Assembly (NCBI GenBank): GCA_964556395.1
Contig: CAZKVR010000001.1
Span: 62,001-126,000 of the forward strand
Length of the DNA: 64,000 bases
Source: WJKR01 sp964556395
GTDB lineage: Archaea > Nanobdellota > Nanobdellia > Woesearchaeales > WJKR01
Direction of reading: 5' to 3'
Part shown: positions 24,167 through 32,723 of the stretch, piece after piece
Layout: every line of letters starts with the position of its first letter
Numbering within the stretch: position 1 is the stretch's first letter
Translations under genes and position numbers: made by a program
The notes under the pieces: generated by a model
Database searches by the model: none
What the model was told of the DNA's origin: nothing
The model's input: only the letters and a program-made list of their open reading frames with translations

Positions 24167-27100
24167 ATGGCACAGGAAGGTCACGACGGCACACTCTCAT
24201 CCTACGAATCAAAGAAGCCCGCTACGAAGCAGGCTCCGAAGAAGTCTAACAAGGCTGAGGAGATGGGTGCCAAGCAGCGCGAAATCTCGGTGGCGGAGTT
24301 CTTCGAGAAGAACCGGCACCTCTTGGGGTTCGATAACAAGCGGAAGTCCCTCCTAACGACGGTGAAGGAGGCGGTGGACAACTCGCTCGACGCGTGCGAG
24401 GAGGCCGGCATCCTCCCCGAGATACAGGTAGAGATTTCTGAGATGGGTAACGACCGGTACCGCATCGTCGTCGAGGACAACGGCCCCGGCATCGTGCGGA
24501 AGCAGATCCCTAAGATCTTCGCGAAATTGTTGTATGGCAGCAAGTTCCACTCGTTGAAACAATCGTTGACTGCAGACCAGCTCGTGATGGTAGAGAAGGA
24601 CGGCGAGGTGACGCTAGAGCCCATCGGCAGTCTTGTCGATAGCTTCTGTGCAGGTGAGGGCGAGGTCGACATCACAAAAGAGAGGTGGCGTGTGCCTTGC
24701 TTCGACTGGCAGAAGCACGAGTACCAGTTCAGACCGGTGTCCCATGTCATAAAGCACAAGCGGGCGAACGAGATAGTCGAGCTCAAGACGAGGTACGGTA
24801 AGTCCATCAAGGTCACTGGCTGCCACAGCCTCTTCACGCTCGACCCTGAAACGATGGAAGTCAAGGAGGTGGCGGCGCGCGACTTGGAAAAGGGTAGCGT
24901 TGTCATCGCGCCCAAGCGGCTACCCGAGCCGGAGCTGAAGGACCGTGTCAACGTACTCGATGAGCTGTCGCAAGATGTGCTCGACAAACATTGGTGGTAT
25001 GTCTATGGCGACAGGAAAGCCATCAGGGACCTCTTCGGCCACGCGACCGTCACCCATAAGAAGAAAGGGGAAGGCAAGTCCCGCAAGTACTACCGTTTCG
25101 ACGTCAATGGTGAAACGGTCGAGGTCCTCGACGATTCCTACAAGCAATACGCATCCAAGGGTTTCATCCCCGCATGGCTGGCAAAACGGCTGTCAGGACT
25201 CCTCGGTGAAGGTTTCTTCGAGGGTGCGAAGCTGCGGAGCTACCACCACGGCAAGCCTTACGAGGTGCCAGTGGTGTGGCCCCTCACCAAATCCTTGATG
25301 GAATTCCTCGGACTCTTCGTAGCGGAAGGGCATACGGACAGGAGGCAAGTCGGCCTCACGTTCGGCCGTGATGAGAAGGAGCTCGTCGCGAAGGTCCAGT
25401 CGTTCGCCCTCGAGTATGGGTTGAGCGTGACGCTGGAGGACCGGCCGGGAAAGAACTCTCTCCGCGTCAAGCTGTTCGGCGGCATCCTCAGCGTGTTGCT
25501 GAAGCAATGGTGCGGCCACAGGGCTGAGAACAAGCGTGTGCCGCGGTTCGTCTTCTCATCCTCACGCGAGCTTCGGCAGGCGTTCATCGACCACCTTTAC
25601 CTAGGAGACGGCCACCGCGTACCAGGGCGTAACGCGCTGATGCACTCTACGGTGAGTGAAAGGCTCGCTGACGAACTCAACTACCTCTGGCTGATGCAGG
25701 GCGTGCATGCGGCCAAGTATGAGAAGCCTGGCGGAACGCTCGGACGGACGAGGAGGCCTGCCTATGCCACATCAGTCTATGGGAGTAACTTGGGAGATGG
25801 CGAGTTCTTCTCAGATGTGAGTACGAAGGCGTCGTTGACAGGCCAGTTCGTCAGGAAGTGGTTGTCAGCCAACGGCCTCGGATCAACTGAGGAACACGCG
25901 GAGGCTTACAAAGGGTTATTTTCGGGGGTGGAGGAAGGCTTCTCTTATGACGCTGACGAGTTGGGAGCACTCATGGAGTCTCGGAAGCCTGGTTACAAAC
26001 TCCGACACCTCGTGGAGCAGGGCGTCCTCGTGCGCGCTGGCGACTCGTTCATGCTCACCGGCAAGGGAGCGCTGGTACAGGGAAGGCTGCAAGGGTTGCT
26101 CCGTTTCGCCCAGTCGGACCTGACATTGCTAGAAGTCACCAGCTCCAGGGTCCATGATGAGAGTGAGGAGTGGGTGTACGACCTCTCAGTCCCCGGTGGT
26201 GAGAACTTCGTCGGCGGCGTCGGCGGCATCTCCTGCCATAATAGCCGCGGCCAGCAGGGCATCGGCATCTCGGCGAGCGTGATGTACGGCCAGCTCACCA
26301 CGGGCAGGGCTGCCAAGATCACGTCGAAGATAGACCCTGAGCAGCCCGCCCACTATTATGAGCTCAAGCTCAACACGCAGAAGAACGAGCCTGAGATATT
26401 GTTGGATGAGGAGAAGCAGTGGTCCGGGAAGGATCATGGTACGCGAATCCAGATCGACTTGGAGGCGACGTTCCAGAAAGGCCAGCAGTCAGTGGATGAG
26501 TACTTGAAGGAGACGGCCGTCATCAACCCTCACGTCACTATCATCTATATGAATCCTAAGGCGGAGCAGTTCATCTTCCCGAGGGCTATCGAGGAGTTGC
26601 CTGAGATGCCGAAGGAGGTCAAGCCCCACCCGTATGGCGTCGAGCTGGGCATGCTGATGAAGATGCTCCAGTGGACGAAGGCTCGTACGGTGAAGCAGTT
26701 CCTGAGGGAGGACTTCTCCCGCGTCGGCGATAAGGCTGCTGACGAGATATTGGAGAACGCCCGTCTCATTCCTAAGAAGAAGCCGAAGCAGGTTTCGCGT
26801 GACGAGGCTGAGGCGCTCATCAGGGGCATCCGTGAGACAAAGCTGATGATGCCGCCGACTGATTGCATCAGCCCTATCGGCGAGGAAAAGCTCGTCAAGG
26901 GTTTGAAGAAGGAGATCAACGCTGAGTTCTACGCGGCGTGCACGAGGCCCCCTGCGGTCTATCGTGGCAACCCGTTCGTCATCGAGGCCGCCATCGCGTA
27001 CGGCGGCAACCAGCCCGGCGACAAGACCGTCAGGCTTATGCGGTTCGCCAACAAGGTCCCTTTGCTGTACCAGCAGGGCGCGTGCGCGACGACGGAGAGC

Positions 27101-27571
27101 ATCGCGAATACGTCGTGGAAGCCTTACGGCCTCCAGCAGTCGGGCAGCAATCTGCCTCAGGGGCCTGCGACTATACTGGTCCACATGGCGTCCGGCTGGG
27201 TGCCGTTCACGTCCGAGGCGAAGGAGGCATTGGCACACTACCCCGAAATAATGAAAGAAATACGACTGGCGCTCCAGGACATCGGCCGCAAGTTGGGCAA
27301 GTACACTGCCAAGAAGCGCCGGGTCCGTGATGAGATGAAGAAGCGGTCGTACATCGAGAAGTACATCCCGCACTTCGCAGGCGCGTTGAAAGAGATATTG
27401 GATTTGTCCGACAATGAGAAGGGCTTGTTGGAGGATGAGCTGAAGGGCTTGTTGGAGGACCAGCGCGGCAAGGTGGACACGCTCGAGTTCGACCCGAGCA
27501 AGAACACCGAGTATGATGAGGAGTTGGCTAGGATCGGCAAGGAGGAAGCTGTCGAGGAGGGTGATGAGTGA
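24167..27571 (+). CDS. top6B: DNA topoisomerase VI subunit B with intein
   Basis: 1134 codons, of which 560 are an intein. Host parts: a Lys-rich start, the GHKL ATPase (AVDNSLDACEEAG; VEDNGPGI), then the lid sequence RGQQGIGISASVMYGQLTTG, a transducer domain and a C-terminal charged tail. With the subunit A encoded next it relaxes and decatenates DNA by ATP-driven double-strand passage. The intein interrupts the conserved ATP-lid between KFHSLKQ and SRGQQGIG, so splicing is needed for activity. The TGA overlaps the subunit A start (TGATG). Confidence 0.93.
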   Translation: MAQEGHDGTLSSYESKKPATKQAPKKSNKAEEMGAKQREISVAEFFEKNRHLLGFDNKRKSLLTTVKEAVDNSLDACEEAGILPEIQVEISEMGNDRYRIVVEDNGPGIVRKQIPKIFAKLLYGSKFHSLKQSLTADQLVMVEKDGEVTLEPIGSLVDSFCAGEGEVDITKERWRVPCFDWQKHEYQFRPVSHVIKHKRANEIVELKTRYGKSIKVTGCHSLFTLDPETMEVKEVAARDLEKGSVVIAPKRLPEPELKDRVNVLDELSQDVLDKHWWYVYGDRKAIRDLFGHATVTHKKKGEGKSRKYYRFDVNGETVEVLDDSYKQYASKGFIPAWLAKRLSGLLGEGFFEGAKLRSYHHGKPYEVPVVWPLTKSLMEFLGLFVAEGHTDRRQVGLTFGRDEKELVAKVQSFALEYGLSVTLEDRPGKNSLRVKLFGGILSVLLKQWCGHRAENKRVPRFVFSSSRELRQAFIDHLYLGDGHRVPGRNALMHSTVSERLADELNYLWLMQGVHAAKYEKPGGTLGRTRRPAYATSVYGSNLGDGEFFSDVSTKASLTGQFVRKWLSANGLGSTEEHAEAYKGLFSGVEEGFSYDADELGALMESRKPGYKLRHLVEQGVLVRAGDSFMLTGKGALVQGRLQGLLRFAQSDLTLLEVTSSRVHDESEEWVYDLSVPGGENFVGGVGGISCHNSRGQQGIGISASVMYGQLTTGRAAKITSKIDPEQPAHYYELKLNTQKNEPEILLDEEKQWSGKDHGTRIQIDLEATFQKGQQSVDEYLKETAVINPHVTIIYMNPKAEQFIFPRAIEELPEMPKEVKPHPYGVELGMLMKMLQWTKARTVKQFLREDFSRVGDKAADEILENARLIPKKKPKQVSRDEAEALIRGIRETKLMMPPTDCISPIGEEKLVKGLKKEINAEFYAACTRPPAVYRGNPFVIEAAIAYGGNQPGDKTVRLMRFANKVPLLYQQGACATTESIANTSWKPYGLQQSGSNLPQGPATILVHMASGWVPFTSEAKEALAHYPEIMKEIRLALQDIGRKLGKYTAKKRRVRDEMKKRSYIEKYIPHFAGALKEILDLSDNEKGLLEDELKGLLEDQRGKVDTLEFDPSKNTEYDEELARIGKEEAVEEGDE
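24563..26242 (+). mobile_element. Intein with LAGLIDADG homing endonuclease, in top6B
   Basis: The 560-residue insertion begins SLTADQLVMVEKDGEVTLEP (block A, with Ser instead of the common Cys at position 1) and ends in GGISCHN before a Ser (+1). Splicing would join KFHSLKQ to SRGQQGIG. Block B is near TGCHSLFTL. The endonuclease helices are FLGLFVAEGHTD and FIDHLYLGDGHRV. Terminal His-Asn and +1 Ser are intact, so splicing looks possible. Insertion at an invariant ATP-binding loop is typical. Confidence 0.9.
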
Positions 27572-28671
27572 TGGTGTCTGCCAAGGAGAAGGATCACGTG
27601 CTCGAGCAGATATCCAAGCACGCTCGCGTCTTGTATGAGGCCATCAAGTCTAAGAAGAAGCCTGTCATCGCCACGCCCGTCCGTTCCTTGACTAACATCC
27701 TCTACAACAAGCAGGATGGGTTCTTCGAGCTCGGCGGTTCTATGAAGAAGCGGACCTTGGCCGCGACGACCGTGAAGTCGTTCGCCCAGACGATGCTGTT
27801 GATGAATGAGGCGCGCAAGGTCATCGAGACCGATGACATCATGACGAAGAGGGAGGCGTATTACGTCTCGAAGAACTGGGGTGATGCGAAGTTCGCCGAG
27901 CAGCCCGAGTCCGACACGGTGATGGATGACATCGAGGCCATGCTGCGCGTCCAGCGCGAGCAGCTCGGTTTCATCCCAGAGGAGGACGGCGGCGCCGTCG
28001 CCGGCAAGCTCGTCATCATCGACCAGGACCCTGAGACGGGGAAGGATGTCAGGGTTGATTGCACCCAGTTCGCCTCCGGGGCTTACAACATCCCTTCCAA
28101 CGTCGAGCACTTCCGGTTCGAGACCGACGCCAAGTTCATCCTGGCGGTGGAGACGGCCGGTATGTTCCAGCGCCTGGTCAAGCACAAGTATTATCAGAAG
28201 GACAACTGCATCCTGGTCTCTCTCAAGGGCGTCCCGTCCCGGGCTACGAGGCGTTTCATACGGAAGCTGTCGTTCGACCTGTCATTGCCGGTGTACGTCT
28301 TTACCGATAACGATCCTTACGGACATATGAATATCTATCGTACGCTTAAGGTGGGGTCTGGAAACTCGGCTCACGTGAACGAGTTTTTCTGTGTTCCTAA
28401 CGCGAAGTACATCGGCATCACGCCGCAGGATGTGACTGAGTACAAGCTCCCTTCACACCCTCTCAAGGAAGTGGATATTAAGCGAGCGAAAGATGCTCTC
28501 AAGAGCGATCCTTTCGTGCACCAGCATAAGGAGTGGCAAGAAGCGATTAAGCTCATGATAAAGAATGGAGTGAGGGCTGAGCAGCAGGCTTTGGCGAAGT
28601 GGGGCTTGAACTACGTTATCGACACGTATCTCCCTGAGAAGATGAAAAACCCTAAATCCTGGTTGCCGTAA
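27571..28671 (+). CDS. top6A: DNA topoisomerase VI subunit A
   Basis: 366 residues related to Spo11. The catalytic region TKREAYYVSKNWGDA (about residues 90-104) holds the active-site Tyr, and the Toprim domain shows FTDNDPYGHMNI with the DxD metal pair (about 250). It forms the cleavage core of the A2B2 enzyme with the product of the preceding gene. The start ATG overlaps the subunit B stop; GTG at 27568 is equally possible. Length is normal. Confidence 0.93.
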   Translation: MVSAKEKDHVLEQISKHARVLYEAIKSKKKPVIATPVRSLTNILYNKQDGFFELGGSMKKRTLAATTVKSFAQTMLLMNEARKVIETDDIMTKREAYYVSKNWGDAKFAEQPESDTVMDDIEAMLRVQREQLGFIPEEDGGAVAGKLVIIDQDPETGKDVRVDCTQFASGAYNIPSNVEHFRFETDAKFILAVETAGMFQRLVKHKYYQKDNCILVSLKGVPSRATRRFIRKLSFDLSLPVYVFTDNDPYGHMNIYRTLKVGSGNSAHVNEFFCVPNAKYIGITPQDVTEYKLPSHPLKEVDIKRAKDALKSDPFVHQHKEWQEAIKLMIKNGVRAEQQALAKWGLNYVIDTYLPEKMKNPKSWLP

Positions 28672-28757
28672 AATTTCCATCTTGTCCGGAAAATGTCACT
28701 GGACAAGTATGGTGAACAAGCTTATAACGATTAGCCTGTTTCTTATCCATCAGGATC

Positions 28758-29861
28758 ATGGCGGGAGTCGATGTGAGCGTATTAGTGCCGGAAGGCTGGT
28801 CTGTTCGGCGATTACAAGGACGTCTTATCGAGATATCATACGAGAACAAGGGGAGGGGCAACTCTCCAAAACCGATGATTATTCCTGCTAGGCTAAAGAT
28901 TGAAGAAGAGTTCATGGTAGCAGTCGGGATGATTCTTGGGGATGGGAAATTAAGCGCCGATATCCGACATGTGGGGTTCAGCTCTATTGATTCGGAGATG
29001 ATAGTAAGGGTTCTCAAGTTCTACAGGGAAAGATTCTTAATAGGTTTGGAGCATTTCACCATAACCATCAGATGCAAAGAATACGAAGAAGGATTGCTTG
29101 AAGAATGGGCAGCAACATTGGGAGTGCCTGTCGAAAAGCTGAAACTTCACGAGACAAGCAGAACAAGAAGACCTTCCTGTGAGATACAGTTGAGCAGCAC
29201 AATCTTCAGGAGGATATTCGGAAATTTAATCAGCGAACTCATGAACGGTGATTTTCTCAAGGAAAAGACGTTGCGCAGGGGATTCTTGAGAGGTCTGTTC
29301 GCTGCTGAAGGGAACGTCGGAATTAACGATAAGAGGAACTACATCGTCTCAATACAGTTTTGTCTCGGTTCCCACGAAAAGAATCTCGCTTGTCTTCTCA
29401 AGAAGGCGTTACATATGGAAGGTATAAAGCATAACCAAACGGTTTCAGGCAGTAGTCTTATTATCCGTATGACGAGCTGGGAAAATTATCACAAGTGTTG
29501 GAAAATCAACCTTTTCAGCGCGAACAAGAGGAAAGAGATTCGTTTCCTCAACAAACTGCAGAGGACAAGATTCAGCTGCCGGATAAAACCGGCTCTCCAG
29601 AAGAGAATCTTAGACGACACGAACACCAGTCGTCGTCAGCTCATGTTCCTCGCGAAAGCCCACACGAGTCTTGCAGGTAAGATCATCAATGATGATGTTC
29701 TGATCAAATTAGAATACTTGTTACTGCTCGCTCGCCTGCAAATGGTGCCCTTGGAGGAAGTTAAAGCAGGTATGAGAGATTTCAATGTGAATGACGTCAC
29801 ACCTATCCGAGACAAGGAGTTCATAGCTTTTGTGGTTGATGTGAAGGCTTGTTATATTTGA
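28758..29861 (+). CDS. Free-standing LAGLIDADG endonuclease-like protein
   Basis: 367 residues. Two LAGLIDADG-type helices are visible: VAVGMILGDGKLS (about residue 52) and FLRGLFAAEGNVG (about 176). The rest is basic with many Lys and Arg. Codon use is clearly more AT-rich (AGA, AAA, GAA, ATA) than the neighbouring genes, suggesting recent arrival. TATA-like GCTTATAACG lies about 30 nt upstream. It is inserted between top6A and pgl. No intein splice residues flank it. The N-terminal 40 residues and C-terminal 100 are unassigned. Confidence 0.78.
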   Translation: MAGVDVSVLVPEGWSVRRLQGRLIEISYENKGRGNSPKPMIIPARLKIEEEFMVAVGMILGDGKLSADIRHVGFSSIDSEMIVRVLKFYRERFLIGLEHFTITIRCKEYEEGLLEEWAATLGVPVEKLKLHETSRTRRPSCEIQLSSTIFRRIFGNLISELMNGDFLKEKTLRRGFLRGLFAAEGNVGINDKRNYIVSIQFCLGSHEKNLACLLKKALHMEGIKHNQTVSGSSLIIRMTSWENYHKCWKINLFSANKRKEIRFLNKLQRTRFSCRIKPALQKRILDDTNTSRRQLMFLAKAHTSLAGKIINDDVLIKLEYLLLLARLQMVPLEEVKAGMRDFNVNDVTPIRDKEFIAFVVDVKACYI

Positions 29862-29976
29862 CGAAAATGAAAGCGATGAGGGTTGATTACGTAATCGATG
29901 AGAAAAAGAGGTCTGGGAAAGGCAGAAGCGGGAAACGATAGGTTTATAAGCAATAGTCCAGAGGAAAATTTGAGAC

Positions 29977-30663
29977 GTGGCTGCCATGATCGTGAAGGGT
30001 TCTCGTGAGGAGTTGGTGGAGAAGGCCGCCTGGATTCTCGCTGACGTCATGCAGGAGTTGTTGGACGAGCAGGACTATGTGGTGTTGGCCGTCCCTGGCG
30101 GCCGGAGCGTCGCTAAGGTTTTCGAGCGTTTGCGTGACGAGCCCTTGCCTTGGGATAGGGTTCACGTGTTCATGGTTGATGAGCGGTTGGTCCCGCTCGG
30201 CGATGACGAGTCTAATTTTCGCTTGGTCGAGGAGCACTTGGCGTGTGAGGGCATCCCTGAGGAGAACTTCCATCCGTTCAGGTATGACCCTGACGCTGCT
30301 GACGCTGGCGTCAGGTCGTATGAAGAGGAGTTGGAGGGGTTCGGCGGCTCTTTCGACGTCGTGTTGCTGAGCGCTGGCGAGGACGGCCACGTCGGCGGGC
30401 TCTACCCCGAGCATCATTCCGTCTCCGACAAGGGGTTGTTCGTCACGATGGATGACTCGCCCAAGGCTCCTCCGTGTAGGATGACGTCCTCCAGGTCTTT
30501 GTTGGAGGAGGCAGGCGCCGCCGTGGTGTTGTTCTTCGGCGAGGCGAAGAGGAATGCGTTGAAGACATTCCTCGAAGAGGGTCCCGTCGAGGAGTGCCCT
30601 GCCAGGCTGGTGAAGTCTTTGGAATCATGGTACGCCTTGACCGACCAGGACCTCTCCGGATGA
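29977..30663 (+). CDS. pgl: 6-Phosphogluconolactonase-like sugar isomerase
   Basis: 228 residues of the NagB/6PGL family: VLAVPGGRSVAKVFERL (about 29-45), HVFMVDERLVPLGDDESNF (about 63-81) and LLSAGEDGHVGGLYPEH (about 130-146), which matches the lactonase rather than glucosamine deaminase. It hydrolyses 6-phosphogluconolactone. The GTG start at 29977 lies about 31 nt after GGTTTATAAG; ATG 29986 is an alternative. No other pentose-phosphate genes are near. Confidence 0.85.
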   Translation: MAAMIVKGSREELVEKAAWILADVMQELLDEQDYVVLAVPGGRSVAKVFERLRDEPLPWDRVHVFMVDERLVPLGDDESNFRLVEEHLACEGIPEENFHPFRYDPDAADAGVRSYEEELEGFGGSFDVVLLSAGEDGHVGGLYPEHHSVSDKGLFVTMDDSPKAPPCRMTSSRSLLEEAGAAVVLFFGEAKRNALKTFLEEGPVEECPARLVKSLESWYALTDQDLSG

Positions 30664-30704
30664 ATTCCACAACATATTTAAGCCACCATTCTTCCTCAGG
30701 ATTC

Positions 30705-31925
30705 ATGGGTCTCGACGTGGAGCGGGTGAGGCAGGACTTCCCGATCCTGCAGCGGAAGAAGCCTCCCGTGTATTTGGACAACGCTTGCGTGACGCTCAGG
30801 CCGCGCCAGGTCGTCGACAAGGTGCGTGAGTACTATGAGGAGTACCCCGCCTGCGGCGGCCGGTCGGTCCATCGCCTCAGCCAGAGGGTTGATGACGAGG
30901 TTCACAAGGCGCGCGTCTCTCTGAAGAGGTTCATCAATGCGAAGCGCGAGCGTGAGGTGTTGTTCCGGCATAACACCACGGCCGGGGTCAACCTCGTCGC
31001 ACGGTCGTTCCCTTTCCAGAAGGGCGATGTCATCCTCGTGTCTGACAAGGAGCATAACAGCAATCTCTTGCCGTGGCAGGTGGCCGCCAGGAAGCAGGGT
31101 TTGAAGCTCGACGTGGTGGACTCGGCTGATGACAACTCTTTCTCCATGGACAATTTCAGGCAGAAGCTGGAGGAGCATGATGGCGACGTCAGTATGGTGG
31201 CGTTGGGCCACATGTCCAACCTGGACGGCGCCACCATCCCTGCGAGGGACGTGGTGAAGGAATCCCATCTGCACGGTGCTAAGGTGTTCCTCGATGCGGC
31301 CCAGTCCGCACCTCACAAGGAGCTCGACGTGCGGCAGCTCAAGGCTGATTTCGTCGCGTTCTCAGGCCACAAGATGCTCGGTCCTTCCGGGACGGGCGTG
31401 CTGTACGGGCCCGAGGAGGAGTTGTTATCATTGGACGTCAACGACGTGGGTGGTGAGACCGTCGAGGACGCCACCTATCAGGATGCGACGTGGGAGGGCT
31501 TGCCCCACCGGTTCGAGGCCGGCTTGCAGCACTACGCGGGTATCATAGGGCTTGGTGAGGCCTCGTCGTATCTCAAGAGGGTCGGATTGGGTGATGTCGA
31601 GCGCCATGAAAGGGGGTTGAACGAGGCTATGACGGAAGGGCTGGATGGGATGGAAGGCGTCGACATCATCGGTCCGGAGGATCCTGGGAAGCGTGGCGGC
31701 ATCGCGAGCTTCACCGTCGAAGGGATGAGTTCGCATGACGTGGCGATGATGCTCTCCGGCGCTCGTGACGTGATGATACGCTCCGGCACCCATTGCGTGC
31801 ATTCCTGGTTCGACAAGCACGGCTTGCAAGGTACTGCGCGGGCGTCGGCGTACCTGTACAACTCGCTTTCTGACGTCCAGGTGTTCCTCGACGAGGTCAA
31901 GGAAGCGTTGAGGCTTCGGAGGTGA
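30705..31925 (+). CDS. sufS: Cysteine desulfurase (SufS-like)
   Basis: 406 residues of class V aminotransferase fold. The PLP-binding Lys is in SGHKMLGPSG (about 222) and the reactive Cys in SGTHCVHSW (about 364). It releases sulfur from cysteine for iron-sulfur cluster or thio-base synthesis. TATA-like ATATTTAAG lies about 29 nt before the ATG, so the longer upstream frame is rejected. No SufBCD or scaffold gene is present in the window. The next gene starts within five bases. Confidence 0.9.
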   Translation: MGLDVERVRQDFPILQRKKPPVYLDNACVTLRPRQVVDKVREYYEEYPACGGRSVHRLSQRVDDEVHKARVSLKRFINAKREREVLFRHNTTAGVNLVARSFPFQKGDVILVSDKEHNSNLLPWQVAARKQGLKLDVVDSADDNSFSMDNFRQKLEEHDGDVSMVALGHMSNLDGATIPARDVVKESHLHGAKVFLDAAQSAPHKELDVRQLKADFVAFSGHKMLGPSGTGVLYGPEEELLSLDVNDVGGETVEDATYQDATWEGLPHRFEAGLQHYAGIIGLGEASSYLKRVGLGDVERHERGLNEAMTEGLDGMEGVDIIGPEDPGKRGGIASFTVEGMSSHDVAMMLSGARDVMIRSGTHCVHSWFDKHGLQGTARASAYLYNSLSDVQVFLDEVKEALRLRR

Positions 31926-31929
31926 TGGG

Positions 31930-32682
31930 GTGCGTTTCATAGGCGTCGACTTGTCCTGGTCTTCGAAGAACACGTCCGGCGTGGCGGTGATGGAGGGTGA
32001 CGAGCTCGGACTGCACTCCATCGACGTCAGGTCCGTGACGTCGATCGACGACATCGTCGATGTGGTTCGGCGTGCCGTGAAGCCAGACCAGCCGGTCTTT
32101 ATAGCTATCGATACTCCTTTGGTGGTGCCTAACAGTTCCGGGGAGCGTAAGGCTGAAGAGCTGGTGCGAATGGTCTTCGGACAGTTCGACGTCTCTCCTC
32201 GCCCGGCCAACAGGCGTTCGCTGTCAGAGGATGGCGAGGTGCGGGGCGAGGTGCTCGTGAAGGTTCTCGGAGAGTTGGATATCAGTCACAGGCCTGACTG
32301 GAAGCCGTTGGAGCGTTCGAGGAAGTGTTTCGAGGTCTACCCTCACGCGGCGTTGGTTTCCATGTTCAGGCTCGACAGGACGTTGAAGTACAATGCTCGG
32401 AAAGGCCGTTCGTACGATGAGCGGCGGGACGCCTTGGAAGAGTACCGGCGGTTGTTGCGGAGGCTTCTTGACGCGAGCTTCCCGAAGGATCTGGTCAAGA
32501 CTGACTTGAAAGGATTGGAAGGTAGGGAACTGGAAGACTTAGGGGGCCGGCTCGACGCTTGCTTCTGCGCGTACGTCGCGTACTATGCGTGGAAGTATCC
32601 TGGCAGGTGCGCCGTCCTCGGAAACCTGAAAGAAGGTTACATCCTCACGCCGACGCTTCTGGAGCGGCGCGAGGGCTTCTGA
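31930..32682 (+). CDS. DUF429 family protein (RNase H-like fold)
   Basis: 250 residues. The opening MRFIGVDLSWSSKNTSGVAV and AIDTPLVVPN match DUF429, a family with an RNase H-like fold often described as a predicted nuclease. The first Asp (GVDLS) and the second (AIDTP) are in the positions expected for metal binding. Start is GTG at 31930, five bases after the sufS stop, so it is probably co-transcribed. Role unknown. Confidence 0.8.
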   Translation: MRFIGVDLSWSSKNTSGVAVMEGDELGLHSIDVRSVTSIDDIVDVVRRAVKPDQPVFIAIDTPLVVPNSSGERKAEELVRMVFGQFDVSPRPANRRSLSEDGEVRGEVLVKVLGELDISHRPDWKPLERSRKCFEVYPHAALVSMFRLDRTLKYNARKGRSYDERRDALEEYRRLLRRLLDASFPKDLVKTDLKGLEGRELEDLGGRLDACFCAYVAYYAWKYPGRCAVLGNLKEGYILTPTLLERREGF

Positions 32683-32723
32683 AAAGCATAACTTTTATAT
32701 AGGTCTGCGCCGGTGAGAGGGCT

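Noticed and set aside
27238..28185. 315-codon frame antisense to top6A
   Set aside because: Shadow of the Top6 genes.
29867..29941. 24-codon basic frame MKAMRVDYVIDEKKRSGKGR...
   Set aside because: Very short, no TATA-like box at the right distance, and it ends at the promoter of pgl.
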